Notes under the pieces: generated by a model
The model's database searches: none
What the model saw: the letters and a program-made list of their open reading frames with translations, nothing else
Told to the model about the DNA's origin: nothing
Assembly (NCBI RefSeq): GCF_001418565.1
Contig: NZ_LIQQ01000062.1
Coordinates: forward strand, 1 to 44,353
Reading direction: 5' to 3'
Source of the DNA: Streptomyces graminilatus
GTDB lineage: Bacteria > Actinomycetota > Actinomycetes > Streptomycetales > Streptomycetaceae
Length of the DNA: 44,353 nt
Part shown: positions 17,299 through 25,416 of the stretch, in pieces
Numbering within the stretch: the stretch's first letter is position 1
Layout: each line of letters opens with the position of its first letter
Translations under genes and position numbers: made by a program

Positions 17299-18156
17299 AT
17301 GCCGCAGACTCCCGCTCGCCCCGGCCGCTCGGACGGAGAGTTCGCCGATCTGTTCGCCCGGAAGGCCCGTACACCGCTCCGGGGTTTCCTGCCCGGCCGC
17401 CGGGTCTGGAACGCGGTCGGCGGCTCCGCGGCCGCGGTCCTGGTGATCGCCGGGTCCGCCTCGGCGGTCTCCGCCATCGACTGGAGCACGGGCGACTCCG
17501 ACAAGGTGACCACCGCGGTCGGCGAGAAGGTCCCCAAGGAGAAGACTCCCGCCAACGGCGCCGAGAAGCCGACGGTGGACCCGAACCAGAAGGCGGTGGA
17601 CAGCACGAACACAAAGAAGAACCCCGAGATCGTCTACGTGCCCGTGCAAGGCGGGTCCGGAGCGGGCGGCGCCGCGGACGCTCCGGGGTCCACTCAGAGG
17701 TCCGACCCGGCGGACACCTCGGGAGGCGGCAGCGGCAGCCAGGCGGCAGCGACCTCCAGTGCTCCGTCGGCCACGCCGACCGGGTACCTGTGGTCGGACG
17801 GCGGCGTGGACGCGGACACCAACGACTACTGGGACCAGAGCACCGTCACCGTCAAGTCCACCAAGCCCCTCACCTCGCTCAAGGTGGTCGTGAAGATCAT
17901 CCAGACCGGCGGTGTGTCGAGCACCGGGACATGGAGCTCCCTCGGGGACAGGATCTCGGTGGCCACGGGAGGGGACAGCGGTGAGCTGGACTACGTGGTG
18001 ACGCTGAAGTCCGGAAACACGCTGGGCCCCGGCACCTACGCGTTCAAGTTCCAGTACAACCACAAGCAGGGCAGGCGTGACGCGGGCGGCGACCGCTACA
18101 ACGTCACCGCCACGTCGACCGGTTCGGTCACCGAGTACCACAAGGGCGCTTTCTGA
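17299..18156 (+). CDS. Membrane-anchored extracytoplasmic protein of the giant-protein operon, 285 aa
   Basis: The ATG at 17299 follows AAGGA. A basic cytoplasmic N-terminus (about 1-37) leads to one membrane-spanning or uncleaved signal-anchor segment at about 38-60 (VGGSAAAVLVIAGSASAVSAI). A Lys/Pro/Gly/Ser-rich linker follows (about 65-155), then a C-terminal beta-rich domain (about 158-285: TGYLWSDGGVDADTNDYWDQ through GRRDAGGDRYNVTA). The linker would let the outer domain extend through the cell wall. It is the last gene of the rightward arm, 90 bases after the ATPase. I do not recognise the C-terminal domain. Its position suggests it docks or displays the giant protein, or protects against it, but nothing in the sequence proves this. 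Confidence 0.82.
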   Translation: MPQTPARPGRSDGEFADLFARKARTPLRGFLPGRRVWNAVGGSAAAVLVIAGSASAVSAIDWSTGDSDKVTTAVGEKVPKEKTPANGAEKPTVDPNQKAVDSTNTKKNPEIVYVPVQGGSGAGGAADAPGSTQRSDPADTSGGGSGSQAAATSSAPSATPTGYLWSDGGVDADTNDYWDQSTVTVKSTKPLTSLKVVVKIIQTGGVSSTGTWSSLGDRISVATGGDSGELDYVVTLKSGNTLGPGTYAFKFQYNHKQGRRDAGGDRYNVTATSTGSVTEYHKGAF

Positions 18157-18268
18157 GCCGAAGGCCGTAGCCGGCCCGCCCGGAACTTCACAGGTGAGGC
18201 CCGTTTCGGGTGTCGCGTGTTGAAGCGCGGCAAGGATCTTGCGCACGCCGCGCAGGGCAGGGCAGGGC

Positions 18269-18391
18269 ATTCAGGTTCGCTTCCGCTACTACGCCAAGTT
18301 CCTGGCCGACACTCGGAGCCATGCCAACCGGTTGACCGAGGAGTCCATGCGGCGGTGGGCTGCGCCGATGGGCGACACGGATAGCTCCTGA
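18269..18391 (+). pseudogene. Possible C-terminal scrap of a tyrosine recombinase
   Basis: The short frame VRFRYYAKFLADTRSHANRL, followed by TEESMRRW, ends at TGA 18391. It resembles the last helices of actinobacterial phage/AICE integrases, where an (L/R)xYAK motif and N..IE.. follow the catalytic Tyr region. It has no upstream continuation and no start. The identification is weak. It is included because a second, clearer integrase scrap lies at 23227-23376. Confidence 0.3.
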
Positions 18392-18564
18392 GCTGGACTG
18401 GCCCGGAAATGCCCCGGAACTGTTGGTCGGAACTGGGATGCGGGTGGGAGATATCGGGAGAAAGAGCACGTTTCTGCTCGCCGCCTGGTTGTGATTCCCG
18501 AAGGGCGTACGACGGGTATTTTCCCAGGTCGGGCGCCCTTCCTTATGTCCTTGGTACTCCACCG

Positions 18565-19544
18565 GTAGATCGTGATCATGCTGGTGCTGCAGCCTGGCGG
18601 TGGTAGTGGCTTGCTTGGGATCGGGCCTGGTGGCGGCGCCGCCAGTGAGACCAGCGGAGCCGATGGGCCGTGCCGTGGATCTGCTGGGCGGTACGTGCGA
18701 TGAACAGGCGTGTGGTCTCGTTGCAGGTGAGTGGGATCAGGTTGTCCGCGCGGAACTTGCCTGCCTGAGTGGTGATTTCGTGGTTGCAGGCCACCGCTAG
18801 GACGTAGCCGGTGCCGCGTTCCTCCAGCGGCACGCAGTTTCGGGTTGCCGCCGTAGACCTCGTGGCCGGCCACCCAGCGGGCGTGGTGGCCGGTGTCAAG
18901 GAACCGGGCGATCACGCGGGCGGTCAGTTCGGGCTTGGTCGCGAACGCGGTGTCCGGGCCGGGTCCGGCCGCCTGGCGGCGGTCGGGCTGGTCGGTCCAC
19001 GAGCGCGGGATGTACAGCTCCCGGTCCAACGCAGCGTGGCCCGGCTGACCTGTGTAAACCAGGTAGACGGCGACTTGGGGGTTCTCGATTCTGCCCGCGG
19101 TGCCGGTGTACTGGCGTTGGACACCGACGGTGCCGGTGCCCTTCTTCAGGTCGCCGGTCTCGTCGACAACGAGCACCGCATGGTCGTCATGAAGGTGTTC
19201 GACCACGTAGTCGCGTAGGTCGTCGCGACGATGTCGGCGTCCTATTTGGCGCGGTTCAGCAGGTGCTGCATGCCATCTGGGGGCGCGTACCCAGCCCACT
19301 CGGCGATGGTGCAGCAGTTCTTGCGGGGCAGGTCCGAGAGCAGGCCGAGCACCAACCGTCGTATCCGGCGGCGGGGTTCGACCCGGGCGATCCGGTCCAT
19401 CAGGCCCTCGAATGCGTCCTGCCAGCGGGCAGGGTCTACGCTGTGACCTGCGGCCATGGCGTGATCGTTTGTCTTCACACACCGATGATCAATGGTGGCC
19501 GCACCTGTGTCTGCACCGGCCCCGCCAGCGTGATCAGGATCCAC
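18565..19544 (-). mobile_element. IS701-family insertion sequence remnant with terminal inverted repeats
   Basis: The left end GTAGATCGTGATCATGCTGG (18565-18584) and the right end at 19525-19544 (CCAGCGTGATCAGGATCCAC) are inverted copies matching at 17 of 20 positions. They bracket a broken IS701-type transposase gene read on the minus strand. At 980 bp it is shorter than a full IS701-like element, in agreement with an internal deletion in the transposase. The right end stops only 11 bases before the stop codon of the DUF4240 gene. I could not identify a convincing target-site duplication. Confidence 0.75.
18576..19457 (-). pseudogene. Degenerate IS701-type DDE transposase
   Basis: A conceptual start is ATG 19457 (MAAGHSVDPARWQDAFEGLM). 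The IS701 N-terminal sequence CTIAEWAGYAPPDGMQHLL is followed by TAG at 19242-19244, where a Trp codon is expected. About ten codons later a one-base loss shifts the frame into DDLRDYVVEHLHDDHAVLVV, DETGDLKKGTGTVGVQRQYT and the RWVAGHEVYG segment (first catalytic Asp region present). Around 18830 the frame shifts again into LEERGTGYVLAVACNHEITT. This then joins directly to the C-terminal tail (HWRRRHQARSQASHY), skipping the segment that should hold the catalytic Glu. There are therefore one nonsense mutation, two frameshifts and one internal deletion, and the gene cannot make active transposase. Confidence 0.8.
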
Positions 19545-19554
19545 CGCTGGAGTA

Positions 19555-20049
19555 TCAGTCCAGAAAGATTCCGGCGAGGCGTGGCAGGCGGCGGCGGATC
19601 TCATCGCCGTCGGCGACGTCCCACCGAGTTCCGGCCGGCTTGGTCATGGCGCTGAGCGGGCCTGCTTCCGGGGAAGCCTCCAGCGCCTCGTTGAGCCCGT
19701 CCGGTTCACCGGTGAGACGTTGGTAGGCCCGGTGGGCCACCTGGTTGAAGTCCTCGTTCCCGATGAGCACGTCCCCGCCGTCCCGCACCGCCGGATGGTC
19801 AGCGAGAGAGTCCGGATCCGCGAGCGCGCGCTCGTACCAGTACCGGCCGAGCGAGATATGGCCGTCGCGGAAGTCCGTAAGCCCGTCGTCGGACCACCAG
19901 CCTTCGATGAGGAACGCCGCCGCCCACAGGTCGTACCGGTAGGCATGGTCACGCAACTGCCACTGCCGCAGGGAGAACTGGACGATCTCGGCAGGCGTAG
20001 GTGCCAATGAGATCGCGGTCAGCGACAGTCCCGTCCACACGAATCGCAT
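19555..20049 (-). CDS. DUF4240 domain protein, 164 aa
   Basis: The core matches DUF4240: EIVQFSLRQWQLRDHAYRYD, LWAAAFLIEGWWSDDGLTDF, RDGHISLGRYWYERALADPD. The family occurs in small cytoplasmic proteins, some annotated as related to molybdenum metabolism regulators, with no proven function. The usual N-terminal 'FW.LI' segment is absent: residues 1-15 (MRFVWTGLSLTAISL) do not look like the family and have no clear ribosome-binding site. The gene may therefore be 5'-truncated or use another start. The stop lies 11 bases from the inverted repeat of the IS701 remnant. It is divergent from the DUF899 gene. Confidence 0.65.
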   Translation of the reverse strand: MRFVWTGLSLTAISLAPTPAEIVQFSLRQWQLRDHAYRYDLWAAAFLIEGWWSDDGLTDFRDGHISLGRYWYERALADPDSLADHPAVRDGGDVLIGNEDFNQVAHRAYQRLTGEPDGLNEALEASPEAGPLSAMTKPAGTRWDVADGDEIRRRLPRLAGIFLD

Positions 20050-20267
20050 CGCGGGGCGAGCGCTCCAACGGCACGCGATGAGGGCCTCTGACCGAGGTCA
20101 CGCGGGGCCGTGCTGACCTGCTGAAATGCGCTGAGTCGAAGGCCCGCCGCCGCGCGCGTACGGTGGGACATGAGGCCGGAAGGGTACGCCGGTGCAGGCA
20201 CTGCCGGCAGCCGCTGCGGCGACCGCACGCGGTCCGGTGGTCTGCTCCCACACAGGAGGGAGAGGCA

Positions 20268-21002
20268 ATGCCCGAGTACAAGGTCGGCACACAGGAGAAG
20301 TTCGAGGCAGCTCGACAGGAACTGCTCGCGGAGGAGAAGGCACTCACCCGACGCGGCGACGAACTCGCGCGCAAGCGGCGGGAGCTTCCGTGGGTGCCGG
20401 TCGAGAAGGACTACGGCTTCGAGACCGAGGACGGGACGAAGTCGCTTGCGGGCCTCTTCGACGGGCGCTCCCAACTGCTCGTCTACCACTTCATGTTCGG
20501 GCCGCCGTACGAGGCCGGATGCCCGGTCTGCTCCTCGATTGCGGACACCCTCGACCCCCAGGTGATCCACCTCAAGGCCCGCGACGTGACGCTGATCTGC
20601 TCCTCGCGGGCGCCGCTCGACAAGCTCCTCGCCTACCGGGAACGGATGGGCTGGAGCTTCGACTGGGTCTCCACCGTCGGCAGCGACTTCCACCGCGACC
20701 TCGGCTTCCTGCACAGCGAGGAGGAGCTGAGGCCGTTCCTCGCAGGCGAGATCCCGCCGACCGTGAGCCAGATGGCCGAGGCGACGGGCACGGACGTGCT
20801 CGGGTACGTGACGGAGGGGCCTGGGCTGAGCGTCTACGCGCTCTCGGACGGCACCGTCTATCGGACGTATGTCACCACCGCGCGCGGCCTTGAGCCTGCT
20901 ATGGCCTACTACGGTCTCCTCGACCGGACGCCGATGGGCCGCCACGAGGAGGGCGAGGAGACGCACTGGCTGCGCCGGCACGACGAGTACGGGAAGGCCT
21001 GA
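20268..21002 (+). CDS. DUF899 (thioredoxin-like fold) family protein, 244 aa
   Basis: ATG 20268 is preceded by GGAGGGAGAGG. It shows the full pattern of the DUF899 family: a helical N-terminus with ARQELLAEEKALTRRGDELA, RRELPWVPVEKDYGFETEDG, FDGRSQLLVYHFMFGP, a Cys pair in GCPVCSS (Cys85 and Cys88), then the long insert and WVSTVGSDFHRDLGF. The fold is thioredoxin-like and the CxxC suggests redox chemistry, but no substrate is established for the family. No signal peptide is visible, so it should be cytoplasmic. Length is normal and the frame is clean, so it is intact amid decaying neighbours. It appears to be monocistronic. Confidence 0.88.
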   Translation: MPEYKVGTQEKFEAARQELLAEEKALTRRGDELARKRRELPWVPVEKDYGFETEDGTKSLAGLFDGRSQLLVYHFMFGPPYEAGCPVCSSIADTLDPQVIHLKARDVTLICSSRAPLDKLLAYRERMGWSFDWVSTVGSDFHRDLGFLHSEEELRPFLAGEIPPTVSQMAEATGTDVLGYVTEGPGLSVYALSDGTVYRTYVTTARGLEPAMAYYGLLDRTPMGRHEEGEETHWLRRHDEYGKA

Positions 21003-21194
21003 GCCGTCGGCGCATCGGCTGGGCCCGAAGGGTGCCGTATCCGTGACGTGGGCATCTGCCAGTTCCCTGCCCGTGGGTCGCGTGCCTGGCAGGTACATCG
21101 CCACCCACGGGCCGAGCCTCCAGGCTGTGCGCGGCGAGCCGCCGACCGGACCGACCGGCCGGTCCAGGCGCCGAGCCTCACGTCGCCCCAGGCG

Positions 21195-21674
21195 TCAGCA
21201 CCGCTCCGGCAAGCTGTCGGACACGGCCCAGTCGTCCTCGTACGGCCCCGTCAGGCGGTGGGACTGGAAGACGTCGTCCGTCGACCCCTGGAAGTAGTAG
21301 TCGGACGCGATGGTGGCGGTCGCGCCATCGGGCAGCGAGGCGTGGCCGCGGTGGTCCAGCCCGAAGAGGGCATAGGTGTAAGACGCCGGGGCCTTGACGT
21401 CCAGGACGAGCCGGCAGTTCTTCCGCGCGTCGGCCGGTCCGGCACTGCCACCGGCCTGGGCGGTGTAGGCGTCGTACTCCACCGTGAGCGTGGAGTTGTC
21501 GGGGGACACCGTGACACCAGCCGTGCCCGCCGGGCACCCGGAGCCGTTGATCGTCTTGATCACGACCCCGGCCCCCTCGGCCGGCGCGTCGGCGGACGCC
21601 GACCCGGACTGGGCCGACAGAAGCCCGAGGCATAACGCCGCCAGTGCTCCGCTGGTGGCGAGAAGACGAGACAT
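21195..21674 (-). CDS. Secreted DUF4360 protein, apparently C-terminally shortened, 159 aa
   Basis: The ATG at 21674 starts a clear signal peptide (residues about 1-30, MSRLLATSGALAALCLGLLS, then AXA-type SASA). The mature part matches DUF4360: VVIKTINGSGCPAGTAGVTV, FTVEYD-like LTVEYDAYTAQAG, ARKNCRLVLDVKAPASYTYA, YYFQGSTDDVFQSHRLTGPY. Family members usually continue for about 50 more residues with a second Cys-containing block after the GPY..NW segment. Here the frame ends at DDWAVSDSLPERC, so it is probably truncated by a shift or early stop. Two Cys (in NGSGC and RKNC) are kept. The family has no established function. Confidence 0.68.
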   Translation of the reverse strand: MSRLLATSGALAALCLGLLSAQSGSASADAPAEGAGVVIKTINGSGCPAGTAGVTVSPDNSTLTVEYDAYTAQAGGSAGPADARKNCRLVLDVKAPASYTYALFGLDHRGHASLPDGATATIASDYYFQGSTDDVFQSHRLTGPYEDDWAVSDSLPERC

Positions 21675-21804
21675 GACTATCCAATCGCAGTACGGCTGGT
21701 GACGGAGTCCCACAGGCGTGACGCGGGGCGGCCGCCGTCACCCGCTTCGGCCGCCGGAGCAGGTTCGGGCATCGGTGCATGCACGGGCAACCGGGCCCGC
21801 CGGG

Positions 21805-22377
21805 TCAGTCCGCACCGCGGTCGGCGACGGTGACCAGTGCGAGAACCCCGTCGACGTCGATGTCGTCGGCGTCCCCCTCGGCGAGCAGTGCGGCATCCAG
21901 GCGGTCGAGGCGGACGGACTCCCGGCCGAGGACGGCCGACCCGTGAAGGACCACTGCGAGCACGCAGGTTCCGGCTTCCGGCCGCACCTCGAAGCGGTCG
22001 CGCATGATCCGGACACCCGCCGTCGCATCGGCGCGCCGCACCATGACGTTGAAGTCGACGATCGGGCCGCCGAGCAGCTCGCACTTCGTGTCGGAGTCAC
22101 CGCAGAAGGCGAACGGCTCGTACGGGGCGGCCATCTCGTGCAAGGTGCCGTCGACCGTCAGGGCCATGCCGGGACCGTCGACGACGGTGATGATCCTGTC
22201 CACGCCCTCGAAGACGGAGAATGGTCCGCTCTGCGCGACATCGGCGATGCTGACGCGCCAGACGAAATCGCCGGTCCCTGCCCGCTCAGGGTGGGCGGCC
22301 ACCTCGGAGGTGACACCTCCGCCGTTCTTCCACGGCGCGGATGTTCTGTCCTGCGCCCGCAGAACTTGCAGTGCCAT
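21805..22377 (-). CDS. HutD/Ves family cupin-like protein, 190 aa
   Basis: ATG 22377 follows AAGGA. The sequence matches the HutD/Ves family along its length: an N-terminal PWKNGGGVTSEVA, VWRVSIADVAQSGPFSVFEG, VDRIITVVDGPGMALTVDG, PFAFCGD, and GPIVDFNVMVRRA. The fold is a double-stranded beta barrel of cupin type. HutD genes are often linked to histidine utilisation, but no hut genes are near, so a role in histidine catabolism cannot be claimed. Length is normal and there is no signal peptide. It is one of the intact genes in the decaying segment. Confidence 0.88.
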   Translation of the reverse strand: MALQVLRAQDRTSAPWKNGGGVTSEVAAHPERAGTGDFVWRVSIADVAQSGPFSVFEGVDRIITVVDGPGMALTVDGTLHEMAAPYEPFAFCGDSDTKCELLGGPIVDFNVMVRRADATAGVRIMRDRFEVRPEAGTCVLAVVLHGSAVLGRESVRLDRLDAALLAEGDADDIDVDGVLALVTVADRGAD

Positions 22378-22984
22378 GCGCTTTCCTTCCGGATCGGACG
22401 GCTGCGGAGCCCGTTCCCCGGCTCGGCGGCCCGGACAAGAGGAGAGGACTCGTGGGTCGGGCCGCGAACCCCCGGCCTTGAGGCCCTCGACACAGCACCG
22501 TACGCGACGACCTCCGACGCCTCGCAGAAGCGGGACGCGGGGAGGCTAGCCAGCACAAGCGAGTTGTCCGCCTCGAAGGACCGGTGAACCGTCCGAACAC
22601 CTTCCACACCTGGGCAAGGGGCTCCCGCTCTTCCTGCTCCCGCAGAATCCGCGCGATCATTTCGAGATTCCTCACCGACTCCTCTTGAACAGAGCCAACA
22701 GGCATGTGAAGCGGAGCGACACCGCGGGGGATCGGTGCCGCTCCTGCGACCGACCCCGCCCCAACAACGACGGGCAGCTACTGTTCACCGCTCGGACCGT
22801 GCTGCCCCCGCCAGCGCCTGTCGCCTCGCGGTCACCAGCACGGTCGGGAGCGCGTCCCGGCGGCTGCACGACGTCGCAGATCTGCGACGTTTCGCGCGAA
22901 ATCCATACACAGCTGCCGCATGCGACTCCCGCGCCCGGGCTGTTCGCCACCCCACCGGCTGCTGGCGGAGGCGGGTCGGGTCGG
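22378..22984. other. About 600 bp without a convincing gene
   Basis: Open frames occur on both strands but none shows a recognisable family, a good start site or a plausible composition. One minus-strand stretch (VRNLEMIARILREQEEREPL, near 22590-22680) looks protein-like and may be the head of a lost gene. The notable structure here is the pair of abutting palindromes at 22871-22901. Confidence 0.5.
22871..22901. repeat. Two abutting perfect palindromes (20 bp and 12 bp)
   Basis: ACGTCGCAGATCTGCGACGT (22871-22890) is a perfect 20-bp palindrome. TTTCGCGCGAAA (22890-22901) is a perfect 12-bp palindrome that shares one base with it. Neither has a loop, so they look like dimer-binding or recombination core sites rather than RNA hairpins. 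They lie in non-coding sequence about 330 bp from an integrase scrap. Confidence 0.7.
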
Positions 22985-23154
22985 GTCGAGGAGGCGATCA
23001 CCTGGTACCGGCGTGCCGGAGTAGCAGGCAACGTCAACGCCCTGTGGCACGTCACCCAGCTGCTGGAGAAGGCAGGGCGGCCGGAGGAGGGGAAGAAGCT
23101 GCGGCGGTACGGGTGGGAGTCCCACGGGGCGATCGCTCAGCCGTGGGAGGCAGT
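22985..23154 (+). pseudogene. C-terminal remnant of a TPR/Sel1-like repeat protein
   Basis: VEEAITWYRRAGVAGNVNAL is followed by LLEKAGRPEEGKKLRRYGWE and IAQPWEA. This matches the last repeat and tail of Streptomyces tetratricopeptide/Sel1-type proteins, in which EAI.WY.RA...G...AL, LLE.AGR.EE and RRYG.E..G.IA.PWEA recur. Only one repeat survives and there is no start or upstream repeat, so it is a fragment. The tail overlaps the 5' part of the integrase scrap region on the other strand. Confidence 0.6.
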
Positions 23155-23226
23155 GCCTCCTCCCGCGTGGGTCAGACCCTCCTCGGCCCGGGACGCAGTC
23201 TTGGGGACCAGTTGGGGGCCAGGGCC

Positions 23227-23376
23227 CTTGACCGCGCGCTGGGTGGGGGTCGGCGAGCTGTGGCCGGCGATCCGGCGCAGGACATGGACCTGCACTCCGG
23301 CGTCGGCGAACCAGGTCGGTCCGGTGTGCCGGAGGTCGTGGCGGCGCAGGTGCGCGTAGCCGAGTTTGGTGACCAC
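23227..23376 (-). pseudogene. Tyrosine recombinase (integrase) C-terminal remnant
   Basis: The minus-strand frame reads LGYAHLRRHDLRHTGPTWFA followed by DAGVQVHVLRRIAGHSS. This is the H-x-L-R-H box (HDLRHTG) and the downstream AGHSS segment of phage/AICE tyrosine recombinases. The first His and the Arg of the catalytic set are visible; after AGHSS the frame degenerates before the catalytic Tyr. There is no matching upstream sequence on the same strand. It marks the site of an old integrative element. Confidence 0.75.
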
Positions 23377-23537
23377 GTCGGATGCTGGACGCGGTCGTGA
23401 CGAGCTCGCTTCCGACGCAGTCGAGCTGCTGGTCGGCCGGGGCAGGCAAGAGGGCGCTCACAGTCGCCACGACGAGTTTCCGGCCGCTGCGCGGACGGCG
23501 TCGAAGGCCCCAGGTGCGGAGTGCTCGATGATGGTCG

Positions 23538-24365
23538 TCAGGGTCGGCCGCCACGGGGAACGGCGACCCGGGTGGCCAGCAGTTGGGCCTCGCGCACCGG
23601 ACGGCGCTCGTGTTCCAGGAATGACGGTGCGGCGCAGAGGAAGAGGGTCCTGCCGTCGTCGCCGCCGAGCATGCAGGCGTACGCGCCCATGGGCCCGGTG
23701 GAGATCTCGTCCGTGATGTCGCCGCCTTCACGGACCCGGATGACACGGGAATGGATCGCGTCAGCGACCCAGATCGCGCCCTCGGCGTCCGAGCAGATGC
23801 CGTCCGCCGCGACATGGAGCAGGCCCATGGCGTCGGCGACATTGTCCGTCCGGGGCAGCGGCCCGAACTCGGCTCAGACGCGGCGCCTGGTCAGGCTGCC
23901 GTCTTCCATGATGTCGAACGCGGTGAGCCGGTTGCCGAGGGTCTCGGCGACCACGAGCGTTCCGTCTCCCAGGATGACCATGCCGTTGGGGAACGCGAGA
24001 TCGTCGGCCACAACGGCCACTGTGCCGTCCGGGTCCGCCCGCAGGAGGCTGGTGTTGCGGATGGCGCCGCCGCCCATCAGGTCGAACCCGAAGTTGCCCA
24101 CGTAGGCCCGGCCCCCGGCGTCGACAACCATGTCGTTGAGGTGCCATGGCGTGAGGCCGGACAGGTCGGCGTGTTCCTGGAGGTGCCCCGAGTCGTCCCG
24201 GACGAGCAGCCTGCGGTCGCGCATGGAGACGATGAGAGCGCGCCCGTCCGGCAGGAAACCCAGTCCGGAGGGCTGGCTGGGCACCTTGGCGACTGTCTCG
24301 GTGTGGCCGTGCCCGTCTGTGGCGATCACCTGTTCCGTGTAGAAGTCCGATGCCCACAGCCGGCA
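23538..24365 (-). pseudogene. SMP-30/gluconolactonase-like gene, 5'-truncated and interrupted by an in-frame TGA
   Basis: The frame begins at the truncated edge with CRLWASDFYTEQVIATD and shows beta-propeller lactonase signatures: SGLGFLPDGRALIVSMRDRR, HLNDMVVDAGGRAYVGNFGF, FPNGMVILGDGTLVVAETLG, then RRV followed by TGA at 23874-23876. The same frame continues past the stop as AEFGPLPRTDNVADAMGL, ADGICSDAEGAIWVAD, and SRVIRVREGGDI to 23538. The stop replaces a residue that is often Trp at this position, so one G-to-A change explains it. The metal-ligand Asn and Asp regions (HLNDM; ADGICSD) are present on both sides. The first 15-20 residues of the family are missing at the 24365 junction, so the gene is dead twice over. 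Confidence 0.8.
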
Positions 24366-24863
24366 ATGTGCGTCGGCTTCGGCCCGCTCAGTCAGCTCGA
24401 CAACCTGGAGCACTCTTTTCACCTGGCCACCCGGGCTCTGGCCACCGCCGAGGCGTTCGGGATGACCGGAGCGCACGACATGACGAGTCTGGGTGTGCTG
24501 CCCGCGGTCGTAGCCGATCGAGAGGTGGGAGAGGAACTGGTCCGGCGCTTCGTGGTCCCACTGTCCACGCTTCCCGAAGACCTGGCCGACAGCCTTGCCG
24601 CCACCGTCGACCGCTACCTCGCCCACGGCCGACGCATCGATCCGGCAGCCCGGGAACTGCTGATCCACCCCAACACGCTGCGTTACCGCATCAAGCGATA
24701 CCAGGAACTCGTCGGATGTGATCTCCACGAGCCGAGGTGTGCGATCGAGGTCTGGTGGGCCTTGCAACGCGTCCGCCTGGAGACGCTCCCCGGCACCCCG
24801 CGTCAGGCGCCGCACATGGCTCCGGTCCCTTCGGCTCAGGGGGACGGCCCACGACAGCACTGA
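24366..24863 (+). pseudogene. PucR/CdaR-type regulator, C-terminal fragment
   Basis: The frame holds DNLEHSFHLATRALATAEAF and then the C-terminal helix-turn-helix typical of PucR/CdaR proteins: LAATVDRYLAHGRRIDPAAR, ELLIHPNTLRYRIKRYQELV, GCDLHEPRCAIEVWWALQRV. The DNA-binding domain is complete. The N-terminal sensor part is gone: the coding sequence begins abruptly where the divergent SMP-30 pseudogene also begins. An ATG exists at 24366 but without a ribosome-binding site. The two were probably once divergent neighbours, and one deletion removed both 5' ends and the promoter region. Confidence 0.7.
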
Positions 24864-24923
24864 CCCTCACCGCACTTGAGCAGAACGGCTCCTCACCCTT
24901 CTTGATCGCGACGCCCGTGCGGG

Positions 24924-25416
24924 ATGCCGGCCGGGGTCGACTCGATCGAGCACGGCATGTGCCTGGACCCGGCGCTCCTCGACCGGACGGCGGCGCAGGG
25001 CACGGCACTTGTCCCGACGCCGGCGATGGTGACGTCATCGACCGAGGGCAACCGCGCGCCCGCCCCCCCCAGAGCCCGGCGCGACTGGTACCTGCGCGGC
25101 TCCGAAGCCCACCCGAGGCTCGTGGCCCAGGCGGTCGAGGCCGGGGTCACGAGCCTGGTCGGCACGGACACCCGCCCGCCCGCACGGCACCGTCGCCGCC
25201 GAGGTCCGCGCCACGGCCGGGGCCGGCGCGAGCCCGCACGACGCCCTGGCCGCCGCCTCCTGGACGGCCCGCACCTGGCTCGGCCTTCCGGGGCTGACCC
25301 CCGGGGCCCCGGCCGACGCGGTGCTCTACGACCGTGACCCGCGGCTCGACCTGGGCGTTCCGGACCGTCCGACCGCCGTGATCCTGCGCGGAATCCGGGT
25401 CCGCCCGTGGAGCTGA
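24924..25416 (+). pseudogene. Amidohydrolase C-terminal fragment with 4-bp frameshifting duplication
   Basis: The first part reads AGVDSIEHGMCLDPALLDRT, ALVPTPAMV and GSEAHPRLVAQAVEAGVTSL then GTDTRP; the His in IEHG and the Asp in GTDT are metal-site residues of the imidazolonepropionase-like amidohydrolase family. At about 25180 the sequence cgcccgcccgcacgg has one CCCG unit too many. Removing four bases restores HGTVAAEVRATAGAGASPHD and LAAASWTARTWLGLPGLTPG, ending at TGA 25416. The N-terminal half with the HxH motif is missing upstream. An 8-base C run at 25063-25070 is another possible slippage point. The gene is not functional. Confidence 0.75.

Noticed and set aside
18600..19218. Plus-strand frames across the IS701 remnant as regulators or enzymes
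   Set aside because: The minus-strand reading matches IS701 transposase, and the plus frames show no family signature.
23874..23876. Selenocysteine or programmed read-through at the in-frame TGA of the SMP-30 gene
   Set aside because: The gene is also 5'-truncated and lies among pseudogenes; a simple nonsense mutation is the better explanation.
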